Below, in pieces: positions 35,642-43,733 of a DNA stretch of 64,000 nucleotides. The stretch spans positions 62,001-126,000 of the forward strand of contig NZ_JAFCJI010000002.1 in assembly GCF_018131105.1 (NCBI RefSeq), written 5' to 3'. The stretch is from Bradyrhizobium manausense. GTDB lineage: Bacteria > Pseudomonadota > Alphaproteobacteria > Rhizobiales > Xanthobacteraceae. Under the pieces are notes generated by a model that saw only the letters and a program-made list of their open reading frames with translations, ran no database searches and was not told the DNA's origin. Each line of letters opens with the position of its first letter. Within the stretch, counting starts at the first letter, position 1. Both the position numbers and the translations under genes were made by a program.

Positions 35642-36814
35642 ATGAAGACGAAACTGACCTTGGCCGCCGCCTTTCTGCTCGGCTCCGCACTGAGCCCTGC
35701 TCTCGCCCAGGAGAAGATCAAGCTGGGCGTGATCGTGACGCTGTCGGGACCGGCCGCCGCGCTCGGCCAGCAGGTTCGCGACGGCTTTGCTCTCGCGGTG
35801 AAGGACCTCGGCAGCAAGATGGGCGGCCGCGAGGTCGAGGTCATCGTAGTCGACGACGAGTTGAAGCCCGACGCGGCGGTGACGAAAGTCAAGGGCCTGC
35901 TGGAGCGCGACAAGGTCGACTTCGTGATCGGCCCGATCTTCTCCAACATCCTCCAGGCGATCCACCGGCCTGTGACGGAGTCGAAGACCTTCCTGATCAG
36001 TCCCAATGCCGGGCCGTCGACCTTTGCCGGGAAGGACTGCAACCCGTTCTTCTATGTGACGTCCTATCAGAACGATCAGGTGCACGAGATCCTCGGCAAG
36101 GTCGCGCAGGATCGCGGCTACAAGCGAATGTATCTGATGGTGCCGAACTATCAGGCCGGCAAGGATTCGGTCGCCGGCTTCAAGCTCGACTACAAGGGTG
36201 AAATCGTCGAGGAATCCTACATGCCGCTCAACACGCTGGACTTCCAGCCGGAGCTTTCCAAGATTTCGTCGCAGAAGCCCGATGCCGTGTTCACGTTCAT
36301 GCCGGGCGGCCTCGGCGTCAACCTCGTCAAGCAGTACAAGCAGGCCGGTCTCGCCGACAGCATTCCGGTGCTCTCGGCGTTCACGGTGGATGAATCGACG
36401 CTGCCCGCACAGCAGGACGCGGCGGTCGGCATGTTCGGCGGCGCGAACTGGGCGCCCAATCTCGACAATCCCCAGAACAAGAAGTTCGTCGCGGCCTATG
36501 AGGCCGCCTATAACAGCGTGCCCGGCACCTACGCTTTCCAGGCCTATGACGCCGCGATGCTGATCGATAGCGCGGTCAAGGGCGTGAAGGGCGACCTCTC
36601 CAACAAGGATGCCGTCGGGGCTGCCCTGAAGAAGGCAGACTTCACGTCGCTGCGCGGGTCATTCAAGTTCAACACCAACGGTTACCCGATCCAGGACTTT
36701 TACCTGACCAAGGTGGCCAAGCGTCCGGACGGCAAGTTCCAGACCGAGATCGTCCAGAAGGTTTTCGAGAATTACGGCGACCGTTACGCCAAGGACTGCA
36801 AGGCGGCGAACTAA
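35642..36814 (+). CDS. ABC transporter substrate-binding protein, LivK/aromatic-acid type
   Basis: A 390-residue periplasmic receptor with a Sec signal peptide (about 1-22, ending SALSPALAQ). The mature part begins IKLGVIVTLSGPAAALGQQVRDGF, typical of branched-chain amino acid/aromatic acid receptors (Peripla_BP_6). A GGGGGGA box precedes the ATG at 35642. No cognate permease or ATPase genes are adjacent, so it must borrow a Liv-type transporter encoded elsewhere. Placement in the putative MarR regulon suggests it binds the aromatic substrate. Confidence 0.88.
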   Translation: MKTKLTLAAAFLLGSALSPALAQEKIKLGVIVTLSGPAAALGQQVRDGFALAVKDLGSKMGGREVEVIVVDDELKPDAAVTKVKGLLERDKVDFVIGPIFSNILQAIHRPVTESKTFLISPNAGPSTFAGKDCNPFFYVTSYQNDQVHEILGKVAQDRGYKRMYLMVPNYQAGKDSVAGFKLDYKGEIVEESYMPLNTLDFQPELSKISSQKPDAVFTFMPGGLGVNLVKQYKQAGLADSIPVLSAFTVDESTLPAQQDAAVGMFGGANWAPNLDNPQNKKFVAAYEAAYNSVPGTYAFQAYDAAMLIDSAVKGVKGDLSNKDAVGAALKKADFTSLRGSFKFNTNGYPIQDFYLTKVAKRPDGKFQTEIVQKVFENYGDRYAKDCKAAN

Positions 36815-36844
36815 GGCCGCACGTTGCGTTAAGGGAGGACTGCA

Positions 36845-37303
36845 ATGAAGAGCGAAATCACCGGCATCACACGGGCCAATGAGGGCATCCAGGGCATCTC
36901 CTGGAACATCCTCGGTCAGACCTATGTGCCGAAGAGCAACACCGAGAACAGCTTCTCCTGGCACGCGACATTGCCGCCGGGCACGTTCGTGCCGCCGCAT
37001 ATTCATCCCGACCAGGACGAATATCTCTACATGCTGGAGGGCAAGCTCGACTTCATGCTCGGCAACTCGGAAGCGCAGGCAACTCCCGGCGACCTGATCC
37101 GTCTCGGCATGGGCGTGCCGCACGGCATCTTCAACAAGTCGGACCAGACCGCAAAAGTGCTGTTCTGGGTCTCGCCGACCAAGAAACTGTTCGACCTGTT
37201 CTGGGGCCTTCACAACATGAAAGAACAGAGGCCGGAGGACGTGGTGGCGATGGCTGCCGAGTTCAACATCCACTTCTTGCCGCCGCCGCCCGGCGCGGGC
37301 TAG
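36845..37303 (+). CDS. Cupin domain-containing protein
   Basis: A 152-residue single-domain cupin. The first motif is PPHIHPDQDEYLYMLEGKLDF (about 57-77), giving His-His-Glu metal ligands; the second is LIRLGMGVPHGIFNKS (about 84-99) with the fourth His. A metal-dependent oxygenase, isomerase or binding role is possible and not distinguishable. GGGAGGA precedes the ATG, 30 bp after the receptor gene. Its stop is 8 bp from the end of the convergent hydroxylase gene. Confidence 0.85.
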   Translation: MKSEITGITRANEGIQGISWNILGQTYVPKSNTENSFSWHATLPPGTFVPPHIHPDQDEYLYMLEGKLDFMLGNSEAQATPGDLIRLGMGVPHGIFNKSDQTAKVLFWVSPTKKLFDLFWGLHNMKEQRPEDVVAMAAEFNIHFLPPPPGAG

Positions 37304-37311
37304 CGGCTACT

Positions 37312-38562
37312 TTAGGCGCGCACCGCAGCGAGGCCGGGCACTGCGGCAAAGCCGGCCTTGGTGGCATAGCCACGCACGATAGCCTCGCGCTGGGAATAGC
37401 TCAGCACGTTATCGATATTATCAAAGCCGTCGGGCGCGAGCTGCTCGACGGCGTCGATGACGCCCTCGGGGCCGCCACGACGATTGGAGCGGACGATATC
37501 AGCCGTCATCGGCAGACGCTTCTTCTCGTATTCCATCAACGCCTGACGGGGATGCTCGGCGCGTACCAGTGCGTCGGCGAGACAGCGCGCATCGAGGATG
37601 GCCTGCGAAGCGCCATTGGAGCCGACCGGATACATCGGATGCGCGGCATCGCCGAGCAGCGTGACGCGCCCGGATGACCAATACGGCAGGGGATCGCGGT
37701 CGCAAGTCGGATACTCATAGAATTCGGGCGTTGCCGCAATCAGGCTTCTTACGTCGATGTAAGGCACCGAGAAGCGCGCGACGTGCGGCATCAGCTCCTC
37801 CCGCCGGCCCGGCCGCGACCAGTCTTCCTTCCGTGGCGGCGGCGCATTGCCCTCGCCGACTTTCACCAGCACCGCCCAATTGGTCAGGCGGCTCGCGGGG
37901 CTCGAACCTTCAGCGATCGGATAGATCACCACCTTGGCATTGAGGCCACCGGCGACGATCATCGATTTTCCGGTGAGGAACAGCGGCCAGTCGCGCGCAC
38001 CACGCCACAGCATCAGGCCGTTCCAGCACGGCGGTCCTTCATTCGGGAACAGTGTGTCGCGGACACGCGAATGGATGCCATCGGCGCCGATCAGGATATC
38101 GCCACGCGCGGTATGGATATGCGAGCCGGCACGGTCGAAGAAGTAGGCCGTGACACCGCCCTCGTCCTGCGTGAACGCGCCAAGCCGGCAGCCGGTGTGG
38201 ATCGCCTCCGCCCCGAGCCGTTCCTCCACGGCGCGATGAATGACACCCTGCAGACGACCGCGATGGATCGAGAATTGGGGGACGTCGTGGCCGGCGTCCA
38301 CGCCGCGGGCTTCGCGCCAGACCTCCTGGCCATGGCGGTTGAGGTAGTAGAGCTGGTCGGTGCGGATCGCAACGTCGTCGAGGTTTTGCAGCAAGCCAAG
38401 ACCGGCGAGCTCACGCATGGCGTGTGGCAGCGTGTTGATACCAACGCCGAGTTCGCGGATCGTATCGGACTGCTCGAATATCTCGCAGCCGATACCGCGG
38501 GCCCGCAGCATCAAAGCCGTGGTGAGACCACCGATACCGCCGCCGACGATAATCGCTTTCAT
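37312..38562 (-). CDS. FAD-dependent aromatic hydroxylase (group A flavoprotein monooxygenase)
   Basis: A 416-residue single-component flavoprotein: dinucleotide motif GGGIGGL at 7-13, the DG motif GADGIHSRVR at 159-168, and GDAAHPMYP at 304-312. These are the three FAD/NAD(P)H signatures of the para-hydroxybenzoate/salicylate hydroxylase class. It would hydroxylate an aromatic acid or related ring using NAD(P)H and O2. It lies 54 bp downstream of the monooxygenase/reductase fusion on the same strand, so it is probably in one transcript. The substrate is unassigned; some relatives act on phenazine or 3-hydroxybenzoate-like compounds. Confidence 0.83.
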   Translation of the reverse strand: MKAIIVGGGIGGLTTALMLRARGIGCEIFEQSDTIRELGVGINTLPHAMRELAGLGLLQNLDDVAIRTDQLYYLNRHGQEVWREARGVDAGHDVPQFSIHRGRLQGVIHRAVEERLGAEAIHTGCRLGAFTQDEGGVTAYFFDRAGSHIHTARGDILIGADGIHSRVRDTLFPNEGPPCWNGLMLWRGARDWPLFLTGKSMIVAGGLNAKVVIYPIAEGSSPASRLTNWAVLVKVGEGNAPPPRKEDWSRPGRREELMPHVARFSVPYIDVRSLIAATPEFYEYPTCDRDPLPYWSSGRVTLLGDAAHPMYPVGSNGASQAILDARCLADALVRAEHPRQALMEYEKKRLPMTADIVRSNRRGGPEGVIDAVEQLAPDGFDNIDNVLSYSQREAIVRGYATKAGFAAVPGLAAVRA

Positions 38563-38616
38563 CGCCCTTAACTCCACTCAAATACGCCAGGCAATGGGTT
38601 AACGTCGCACGGGCGG

Positions 38617-40968
38617 TTACTCCGCCGCAAGCGGCTTTGTGGCCTCCGCCTTGAGCTCGGCCCGGGTCTTGGGCTTAGCCTTAATTCTCAGCTCCTCGAG
38701 GTCCTGCCGGTCGCGCACGCTATTGCGGAAAATCTGGTCCTTTCCGGGCAGATATTGCGGTGGGCAGAACGCGTCATTTGCGCCGTACCAGGCCGCTGCC
38801 TTCATGGTGAAGAAGGGGTCGACCAGATGCGGCCGCCCGAGCGCGACGAGGTCAGCCCGGCCGGCGGCCAAAATGGTGTTGGCCTGGTCCGCGGTGGTGA
38901 TGTTGCCGACGCACATGGTGGCCACGCGCGCCTCGTTGCGAACCTGGTCGGAGAATGGCGTCTGGAACATGCGCCCATAGACCGGCTGGGCATCGCGCAC
39001 GGTCTGCCCGGTCGAGACGTCGACCAGATCGACACCAGCCTCGGCAAAGGCGCGCGCGACGGCAACCGCATCGTCACCGGTGATGCCGCCGTCAGCCCAA
39101 TCAGTTGCGGAGATACGCACCGACATCGGCTTGTGCTTCGGCCACGCAGCACGCAGGGCCTCAAATATCTCGAGCGGGAAGCGCAGGCGATTTTCGAGCG
39201 AGCCGCCGTATTCGTCGGTACGCGTGTTCGTCAGTGGCGAGATGAAGCTCGCCAGGAGGTAGCCGTGGGCACAATGCAGCTCGAGCATGTCGAAGCCACA
39301 GCGCTCGCCGCGCTCGGCTGCCGCGACGAAAGCGGCTTTCACCGCATTCATGCCGGCACAGTCAAGCTCGCGCGGCACTTGGCTGTCAGGAAAATAGGGC
39401 AGCGGCGATGCCGAGACCACGTCCCAGCCACCTTCGTCCAGCGGGCGGTCAATGCCATCCCACATCAGCTTGGTCGCGCCCTTGCGTCCGGCGTGCCCGA
39501 GTTGCAGGCAGATTCTTGCTGCCGAGTTGCCATGAACGAAATCAACGATTCGCCGCCACGACTCTTCCTGCTCGTCGTTCCACAGACCGGCGCAACCGGG
39601 CGTGATCCGCGCATCGCGGCTGACGCAAGTCATCTCCGTAAAGATCAGGCCGGCGCCACCGATCGCGCGCGAACCGTAGTGCACGAGGTGGAAATCATCG
39701 GGAACGCCCTCTTTCGCCGAGTACATGCACATCGGCGATACCACGGCGCGGTTGGCAATCTCCATCTCGCGCAAGCGGAATGGCTGGAACAGCGGCACCA
39801 TCGGCTTGTCAGTGCTGACGTCGAAACCGTTGCTTCGCACTTGCCTGGCGAATGACTTCTCGACCTCGGCGACGAAATCGGGTGCGCGGAGTTTCAGATT
39901 GTCATAGGTGATCGCCTTCGAGCGCGTCATCACGCCGAAAGCGAACTGCACGGGGTCAAAATCCCAGAAGCGGTCGACATGCTCGAACCAGACCAGCGAG
40001 ACGTCGGCGGCGTGCTGCGTCTTCTCGACCTCCTCGCGGCGGCCGTGCTCGTAGACGTCCAGCGCAGCCTTGATGTCGGGCGCCCTCGCCATCGCCTCGG
40101 CCAGTGCGATCGCGTCTTCCATCGCGAGCTTGGTACCGGAGCCGATCGAGAAATGCGCGCTCGCCTTGGCGTCCCCTAGCAGGACCATATTGTCCTTGAC
40201 CCAGCGCTTGCTGCGGATCATCGGGAAATTGCGCCACATCGAGCGGTTGGTGAGCAGCTTGTGTCCGTCGAGGAACCAACCAAAGATCTCGGCCATCCGT
40301 GCGGCGGACTGGGTCTCATTCAGCCCCGTCAACCCAGCCCGCTCGAACGTCTCCGGATCTGTCTCAAAGATCCAGGTCGAGTGGCCAGCCTCATATTGGT
40401 AGGCGTGGGCGATGAAGGGGCCCCACTCCGTCTCCTGAAAGATGAAGGTGAAGGCATCGAGCGGCCTGGTCGAGCCCATCCAGGCGAACTTGTTGGTGCG
40501 GAGGTCGACTTCCGGCTGGAAGTGCTCGACATATTTCTCGCGGAAACGACTGTTGACGCCATCGGCGATCAGGATGAGGTCGGCATCGGCAAAGCGCGTT
40601 TCGTCGTCGATATCCACTTCGAAATGCAGGCCGACACCCAGCTCACGCGCCCGCTCCTGCAGGATCAGAAGCAGCTTCTGCCGGGAGCAGCCGCAAAAGC
40701 CGTTGCCTCCCACCCTGTGCACCGTGCCGCGAAAATGCACGGCGATATCGTCCCAGTAAGCGAACTCCTGGGTGATGCGGCGGTAGCTCGGAAGATCGTG
40801 CTTTTCGAAATTGTCGAGCGTGGCATCCGAGAACACCACGCCGAAGCCGAACGTATCGTCTGCGCGGTTGCGCTCATACACGGTGATGTCGGCGCTCGGG
40901 CGCTGCTTCTTGAGCAGGATCGCTGCGTAGAGACCCGCAGGTCCGCCACCGATGATCGCGACTTTCAT
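38617..40968 (-). CDS. 2-aminobenzoyl-CoA monooxygenase/reductase-like fusion (flavin monooxygenase + old yellow enzyme)
   Basis: A 783-residue two-domain flavoprotein. Residues 1 to about 385 are a group A-type monooxygenase (GGGPAGLYAAILLKK at the N-terminus, IADGVNSRF, GDAKASAHFSIGSGTKLAMEDA). Residues from about 390 form an old-yellow-enzyme/NADH oxidoreductase barrel (FQPFRLREMEIANRAVVSPMCMYSA, LQLGHAGRKG, HCAHGYLLASFISPLTN). This architecture is that of 2-aminobenzoyl-CoA monooxygenase/reductase, which hydroxylates and then reduces the ring; relatives are also annotated as salicylyl-CoA 5-hydroxylase fusions. GAGG precedes the ATG. Operator candidate site 5 lies 36 bp upstream. Confidence 0.88.
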   Translation of the reverse strand: MKVAIIGGGPAGLYAAILLKKQRPSADITVYERNRADDTFGFGVVFSDATLDNFEKHDLPSYRRITQEFAYWDDIAVHFRGTVHRVGGNGFCGCSRQKLLLILQERARELGVGLHFEVDIDDETRFADADLILIADGVNSRFREKYVEHFQPEVDLRTNKFAWMGSTRPLDAFTFIFQETEWGPFIAHAYQYEAGHSTWIFETDPETFERAGLTGLNETQSAARMAEIFGWFLDGHKLLTNRSMWRNFPMIRSKRWVKDNMVLLGDAKASAHFSIGSGTKLAMEDAIALAEAMARAPDIKAALDVYEHGRREEVEKTQHAADVSLVWFEHVDRFWDFDPVQFAFGVMTRSKAITYDNLKLRAPDFVAEVEKSFARQVRSNGFDVSTDKPMVPLFQPFRLREMEIANRAVVSPMCMYSAKEGVPDDFHLVHYGSRAIGGAGLIFTEMTCVSRDARITPGCAGLWNDEQEESWRRIVDFVHGNSAARICLQLGHAGRKGATKLMWDGIDRPLDEGGWDVVSASPLPYFPDSQVPRELDCAGMNAVKAAFVAAAERGERCGFDMLELHCAHGYLLASFISPLTNTRTDEYGGSLENRLRFPLEIFEALRAAWPKHKPMSVRISATDWADGGITGDDAVAVARAFAEAGVDLVDVSTGQTVRDAQPVYGRMFQTPFSDQVRNEARVATMCVGNITTADQANTILAAGRADLVALGRPHLVDPFFTMKAAAWYGANDAFCPPQYLPGKDQIFRNSVRDRQDLEELRIKAKPKTRAELKAEATKPLAAE

Positions 40969-41003
40969 GGGAGCCTCGCCAATTCACCCGGCCATGAAAA
41001 CTA

Positions 41004-41017
41004 TTTTAAGCCTAAAA
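41004..41017. promoter_or_regulatory. MarR-type operator candidate, site 5 (TTTTAAGCCTAAAA)
   Basis: Exact reverse complement of site 1, placed 36 bp upstream of the monooxygenase/reductase ATG in a 96-bp gap. Extended by one base each side (ATTTTAAGCCTAAAAT) it is a near-perfect palindrome. Confidence 0.6.
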
Positions 41018-41064
41018 TAATTTCTGGCAAGTCCTCCGTTGCAGGCCTTCCCGGGAAAAGGCCG

Positions 41065-41901
41065 TCAGTCACCCCTGAAGACCGGTTTGACCTTGTTGGC
41101 AAAAGCCTCAAATGCGCGTTCGAAATCTGCCGTCGTCATGCAAAGGGCCTGGGCAACGGCCTCCGCTTCGATCGCTTCCTCCACCGACATCGCCCATTCC
41201 ATTGCCAGCATCCGCTTGGTCATGGTGTTGCCGAAGGTCGGCCCTTCCGCGACCTGCTTGGCCAGCAGCTGTGCCTGGGGCAGCACCTGCTCCGGCGTGA
41301 CGATGCGGCTGAAGAAGCCCCAACGCTCGCCCTCTTCCGCGGTCATGAACCGGCCGGTGTACAGAAGCTCGGAGGCGCGGGACTGACCGATGATCCGCGG
41401 CAGGATCGCGCAGGCGCCCATATCACAGCCGCCAAGACCGACCTTGTTGAACAGGAACGCCACCTTTGCACCACTTGCGGCAAGCCGCATGTCGGAGGCC
41501 ATGGCAATGATCGCGCCGGCACCGGCGCAGATGCCCTCGACCGCGGCCACAATCGGCTGCGGGCAGGCCCGCATCGCCTTGACAAGGTCACCAGTCATCC
41601 GGGTGAACGCCGTCAGGCCCTTGGTGTCCATCTTCACCAGTGGGCCGATGATCTCGAACACGTCGCCACCAGACGAAAAATTGCCGCCGGCACCGGTGAC
41701 GACGATCGATCTGACCGCGTCATCGAACGCGCAAGCGCGGAAGAAATCCGTCAGTTCGCGGTAGCTCTCGAAAGTCAGCGGATTCTTTCGTTCCGGACGG
41801 TTGAGCGTCACGGTGGCAACGCCGTCGACCACGGCCAGCAGGAAATGTTGCGGGGAATAGTCCGCGAGCGGCACGGTGACGGGATTGGCTGGTCTGCTCA
41901 T
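41065..41901 (-). CDS. Enoyl-CoA hydratase family protein of the aromatic-CoA pathway
   Basis: A 278-residue crotonase with VTLNRPERKNPLTFESY near 33-49, VTGAGGNFSSGGDVFEI near 69-85, and GICAGAGAIIAMASDMRLAA near 123-142. The N-terminal extension (about 20 residues) and the SGGDVFEI segment fit the subgroup found with monooxygenase/reductase fusions. It should act on the reduced, non-aromatic ring thioester. GGAGAT precedes the ATG at 41901. It is 43 bp downstream of the SDR gene and upstream of operator site 5. Confidence 0.86.
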   Translation of the reverse strand: MSRPANPVTVPLADYSPQHFLLAVVDGVATVTLNRPERKNPLTFESYRELTDFFRACAFDDAVRSIVVTGAGGNFSSGGDVFEIIGPLVKMDTKGLTAFTRMTGDLVKAMRACPQPIVAAVEGICAGAGAIIAMASDMRLAASGAKVAFLFNKVGLGGCDMGACAILPRIIGQSRASELLYTGRFMTAEEGERWGFFSRIVTPEQVLPQAQLLAKQVAEGPTFGNTMTKRMLAMEWAMSVEEAIEAEAVAQALCMTTADFERAFEAFANKVKPVFRGD

Positions 41902-41944
41902 GCGATCTCCTTAACTTCCTTGTACCGTGCCTGCACCACGTACG

Positions 41945-42706
41945 CTAGATTTCGCCTCCGGCGACCGCAATCGCCTGCCCTGTGATCGCACCGGCATTCT
42001 CACTGCACAACCAAAGCACGGCATTCGCGACTTCCTGCGGCGCAATCAGGCGTCCCTGCGGATTGTGCCTGGCGAGCTCGGCGACCGCCTGCTCACGGGT
42101 TCGCCCGGTCTTCTTCATGATGTTGTCGATACTGCCGGCAACAAGATCGGTGTCGGTGAAACCGGGACACACCGCGTTCACGGTCACGTTGCTGCCAGCC
42201 AATTCCAAGGCAAGCGAACGCACCAGACCGACAACGGCGTGCTTCGCCGCCGTATACGCGCTCACGTAAGCGTAGCCCTTGAGCCCCGCCGTCGATGCAA
42301 TCGCAACGATGCGCCCGTAGGGGCGATCCTTCATCCCTGGAAGCACCGCCTGGACGGCATGGACCACGCCCATGAAATTGATGTCCATCATGCGCGCAAA
42401 AAGAGCACTGTCCGACTTCACAAACGGCGCGGATTCAGCGCTGCCCGCATTGGCGATCAAGATATCGATCGGCTTTCGCACATGCGCGGCGGCGATCGCC
42501 GCCTTCAGTGCTGCTTCGTCCGAGACATCGGCGATGGCCGCAAAATGCGCAGCGCCTGCGCTCACCGCCTCTTCGAGAGTAGCGGCATTCCGGCCGAGCA
42601 CCGTAACGGTAGCGCCCGCCTCGACAAGAGCGACCGCAATCGCGCGGCCGATGCCGCGACCGCCACCGGTCACCAGCGCGTGTGGCGAATGCGGCAATGC
42701 GGACAT
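41945..42706 (-). CDS. SDR-family dehydrogenase (3-hydroxyacyl-CoA dehydrogenase candidate)
   Basis: A 253-residue classical SDR: cofactor motif GGGRGIG near 13-19, NAG at about 87, active-site STAGLKGYAYVSAYTAAKHAV with Tyr-x3-Lys. It ends GQAIAVAGGEI. SDRs in this position commonly oxidise the 3-hydroxyacyl-CoA product of the preceding hydratase. The ATG at 42706 has GGGAG upstream; the frame is open to 42760, which would cover operator site 6. It forms an operon with the enoyl-CoA hydratase. Confidence 0.86.
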   Translation of the reverse strand: MSALPHSPHALVTGGGRGIGRAIAVALVEAGATVTVLGRNAATLEEAVSAGAAHFAAIADVSDEAALKAAIAAAHVRKPIDILIANAGSAESAPFVKSDSALFARMMDINFMGVVHAVQAVLPGMKDRPYGRIVAIASTAGLKGYAYVSAYTAAKHAVVGLVRSLALELAGSNVTVNAVCPGFTDTDLVAGSIDNIMKKTGRTREQAVAELARHNPQGRLIAPQEVANAVLWLCSENAGAITGQAIAVAGGEI

Positions 42707-42747
42707 GCGCGGGCTCCCTGGAAACTGACGATCGTTCCTCCGATATA

Positions 42748-42761
42748 TTTTAACCTTCAAG
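42748..42761. promoter_or_regulatory. MarR-type operator candidate, site 6 (TTTTAACCTTCAAG)
   Basis: 10 of 14 bases match site 1, 42 bp upstream of the SDR ATG. It shares a 196-bp divergent region with site 7. Confidence 0.4.
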
Positions 42762-42827
42762 CTTTTGCAACGAAAGCAAGGATCGACGTTGCGAATGCCA
42801 TCCCGAGAAAGACCGGCCCGAAAATTG

Positions 42828-42841
42828 CTTTAAGTATAAAA
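42828..42841. promoter_or_regulatory. MarR-type operator candidate, site 7 (CTTTAAGTATAAAA)
   Basis: 11 of 14 bases match site 5, 62 bp upstream of the hydrolase start, the first gene of the rightward five-gene operon. Confidence 0.45.
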
Positions 42842-42902
42842 TTATCCCTTCCCATCCCCCACAGGCCTGTTAGCATCGCCGGGCCAAGCAAAAGGATGTC
42901 GC

Positions 42903-43733
42903 GTGTCGCAGCCTGCGCCAATGATAACAAGGGATGGACGTTTCGCCTATGAAGCCGCAGGCGATCCCGGCGCCGCACCCCTGATCTTCCTGCATGGTAT
43001 TGGCGGCGCAGCGCGGGCCTGGCGGCAGCAGCTTGCGACATTCGGCAATCGTTTTCGCGCGATTGCGTGGGACATGCCGGGCTATGGCGGATCTGCACCG
43101 CTCCCGAGCGTCAGCATCACTGCCCTGGCCGATGCTCTCCAGCAATTCATCGCACAGATCGGCGCGACAAACCCCATTCTGGTGGGTCATTCGATCGGCG
43201 GCATGATCGTCCAGAAATGGCTGGTGCAATCGCCGAAGCAGGCGCGCGCGGTTGTTCTGGCACAGACAAGCCCGGCCTTCGGCAAGGCCGACGGTGACTG
43301 GCAAAGATCATTCATCGCTGCAAGGCTTGGGCCGCTCGATCGCGGTGAAACGATGAAGTCGCTCGCGCCCTCGCTGGTGAAGGAACTGGTCGGTGACGAT
43401 CCTGATCCCAAGGGAATGGAGCTCGCGTGCGAGTGCATGGCAAACGTGCCTGAAGCGAGCTACCGCGCCATGATGCTGGCCCTGATCGGCTTTGATCAGC
43501 GCAACACCCTCAAGGACATTTCCGTCCCGACGCTGCTGTTGTCCGGCTCCAAGGACAACAATGCGCCAGCGCCAATGATGGCGAAGACCGCGACCTACAT
43601 CCCTGCGGCTGAATATGTCGAACTGGCCGGCGTCGGCCATCTTGCCAACCTCGAACGCCCTGATGCCTTCGACAAGGCTCTCGGCAGCTTCGCCGATTCC
43701 GTCGCAGCAAAAACACGGGTGACTGCGCAATGA
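42903..43733 (+). CDS. Alpha/beta-hydrolase
   Basis: A 276-residue alpha/beta-hydrolase: oxyanion segment FLHGIGGAARAW, nucleophile elbow VGHSIGG with Ser near 98, an Asp candidate in SGSKDNNAP, and the catalytic His in GVGHLANLE. It resembles 3-oxoadipate enol-lactonase-type hydrolases and could open a ring lactone or cleave a thioester. It starts at GTG 42903 with AAAGGA upstream, and its stop overlaps the next ATG by 4 bp. It is first in an operon with acyl-CoA dehydrogenase, ligase, opine-type dehydrogenase and 3-hydroxyacyl-CoA dehydrogenase. Confidence 0.85.
   Translation: MSQPAPMITRDGRFAYEAAGDPGAAPLIFLHGIGGAARAWRQQLATFGNRFRAIAWDMPGYGGSAPLPSVSITALADALQQFIAQIGATNPILVGHSIGGMIVQKWLVQSPKQARAVVLAQTSPAFGKADGDWQRSFIAARLGPLDRGETMKSLAPSLVKELVGDDPDPKGMELACECMANVPEASYRAMMLALIGFDQRNTLKDISVPTLLLSGSKDNNAPAPMMAKTATYIPAAEYVELAGVGHLANLERPDAFDKALGSFADSVAAKTRVTAQ

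Noticed and set aside
37304..37320. CTTTAGGC near the cupin/hydroxylase ends as another MarR-type site
   Set aside because: Only half of the element is present and it lies between convergent gene ends, not in a promoter.
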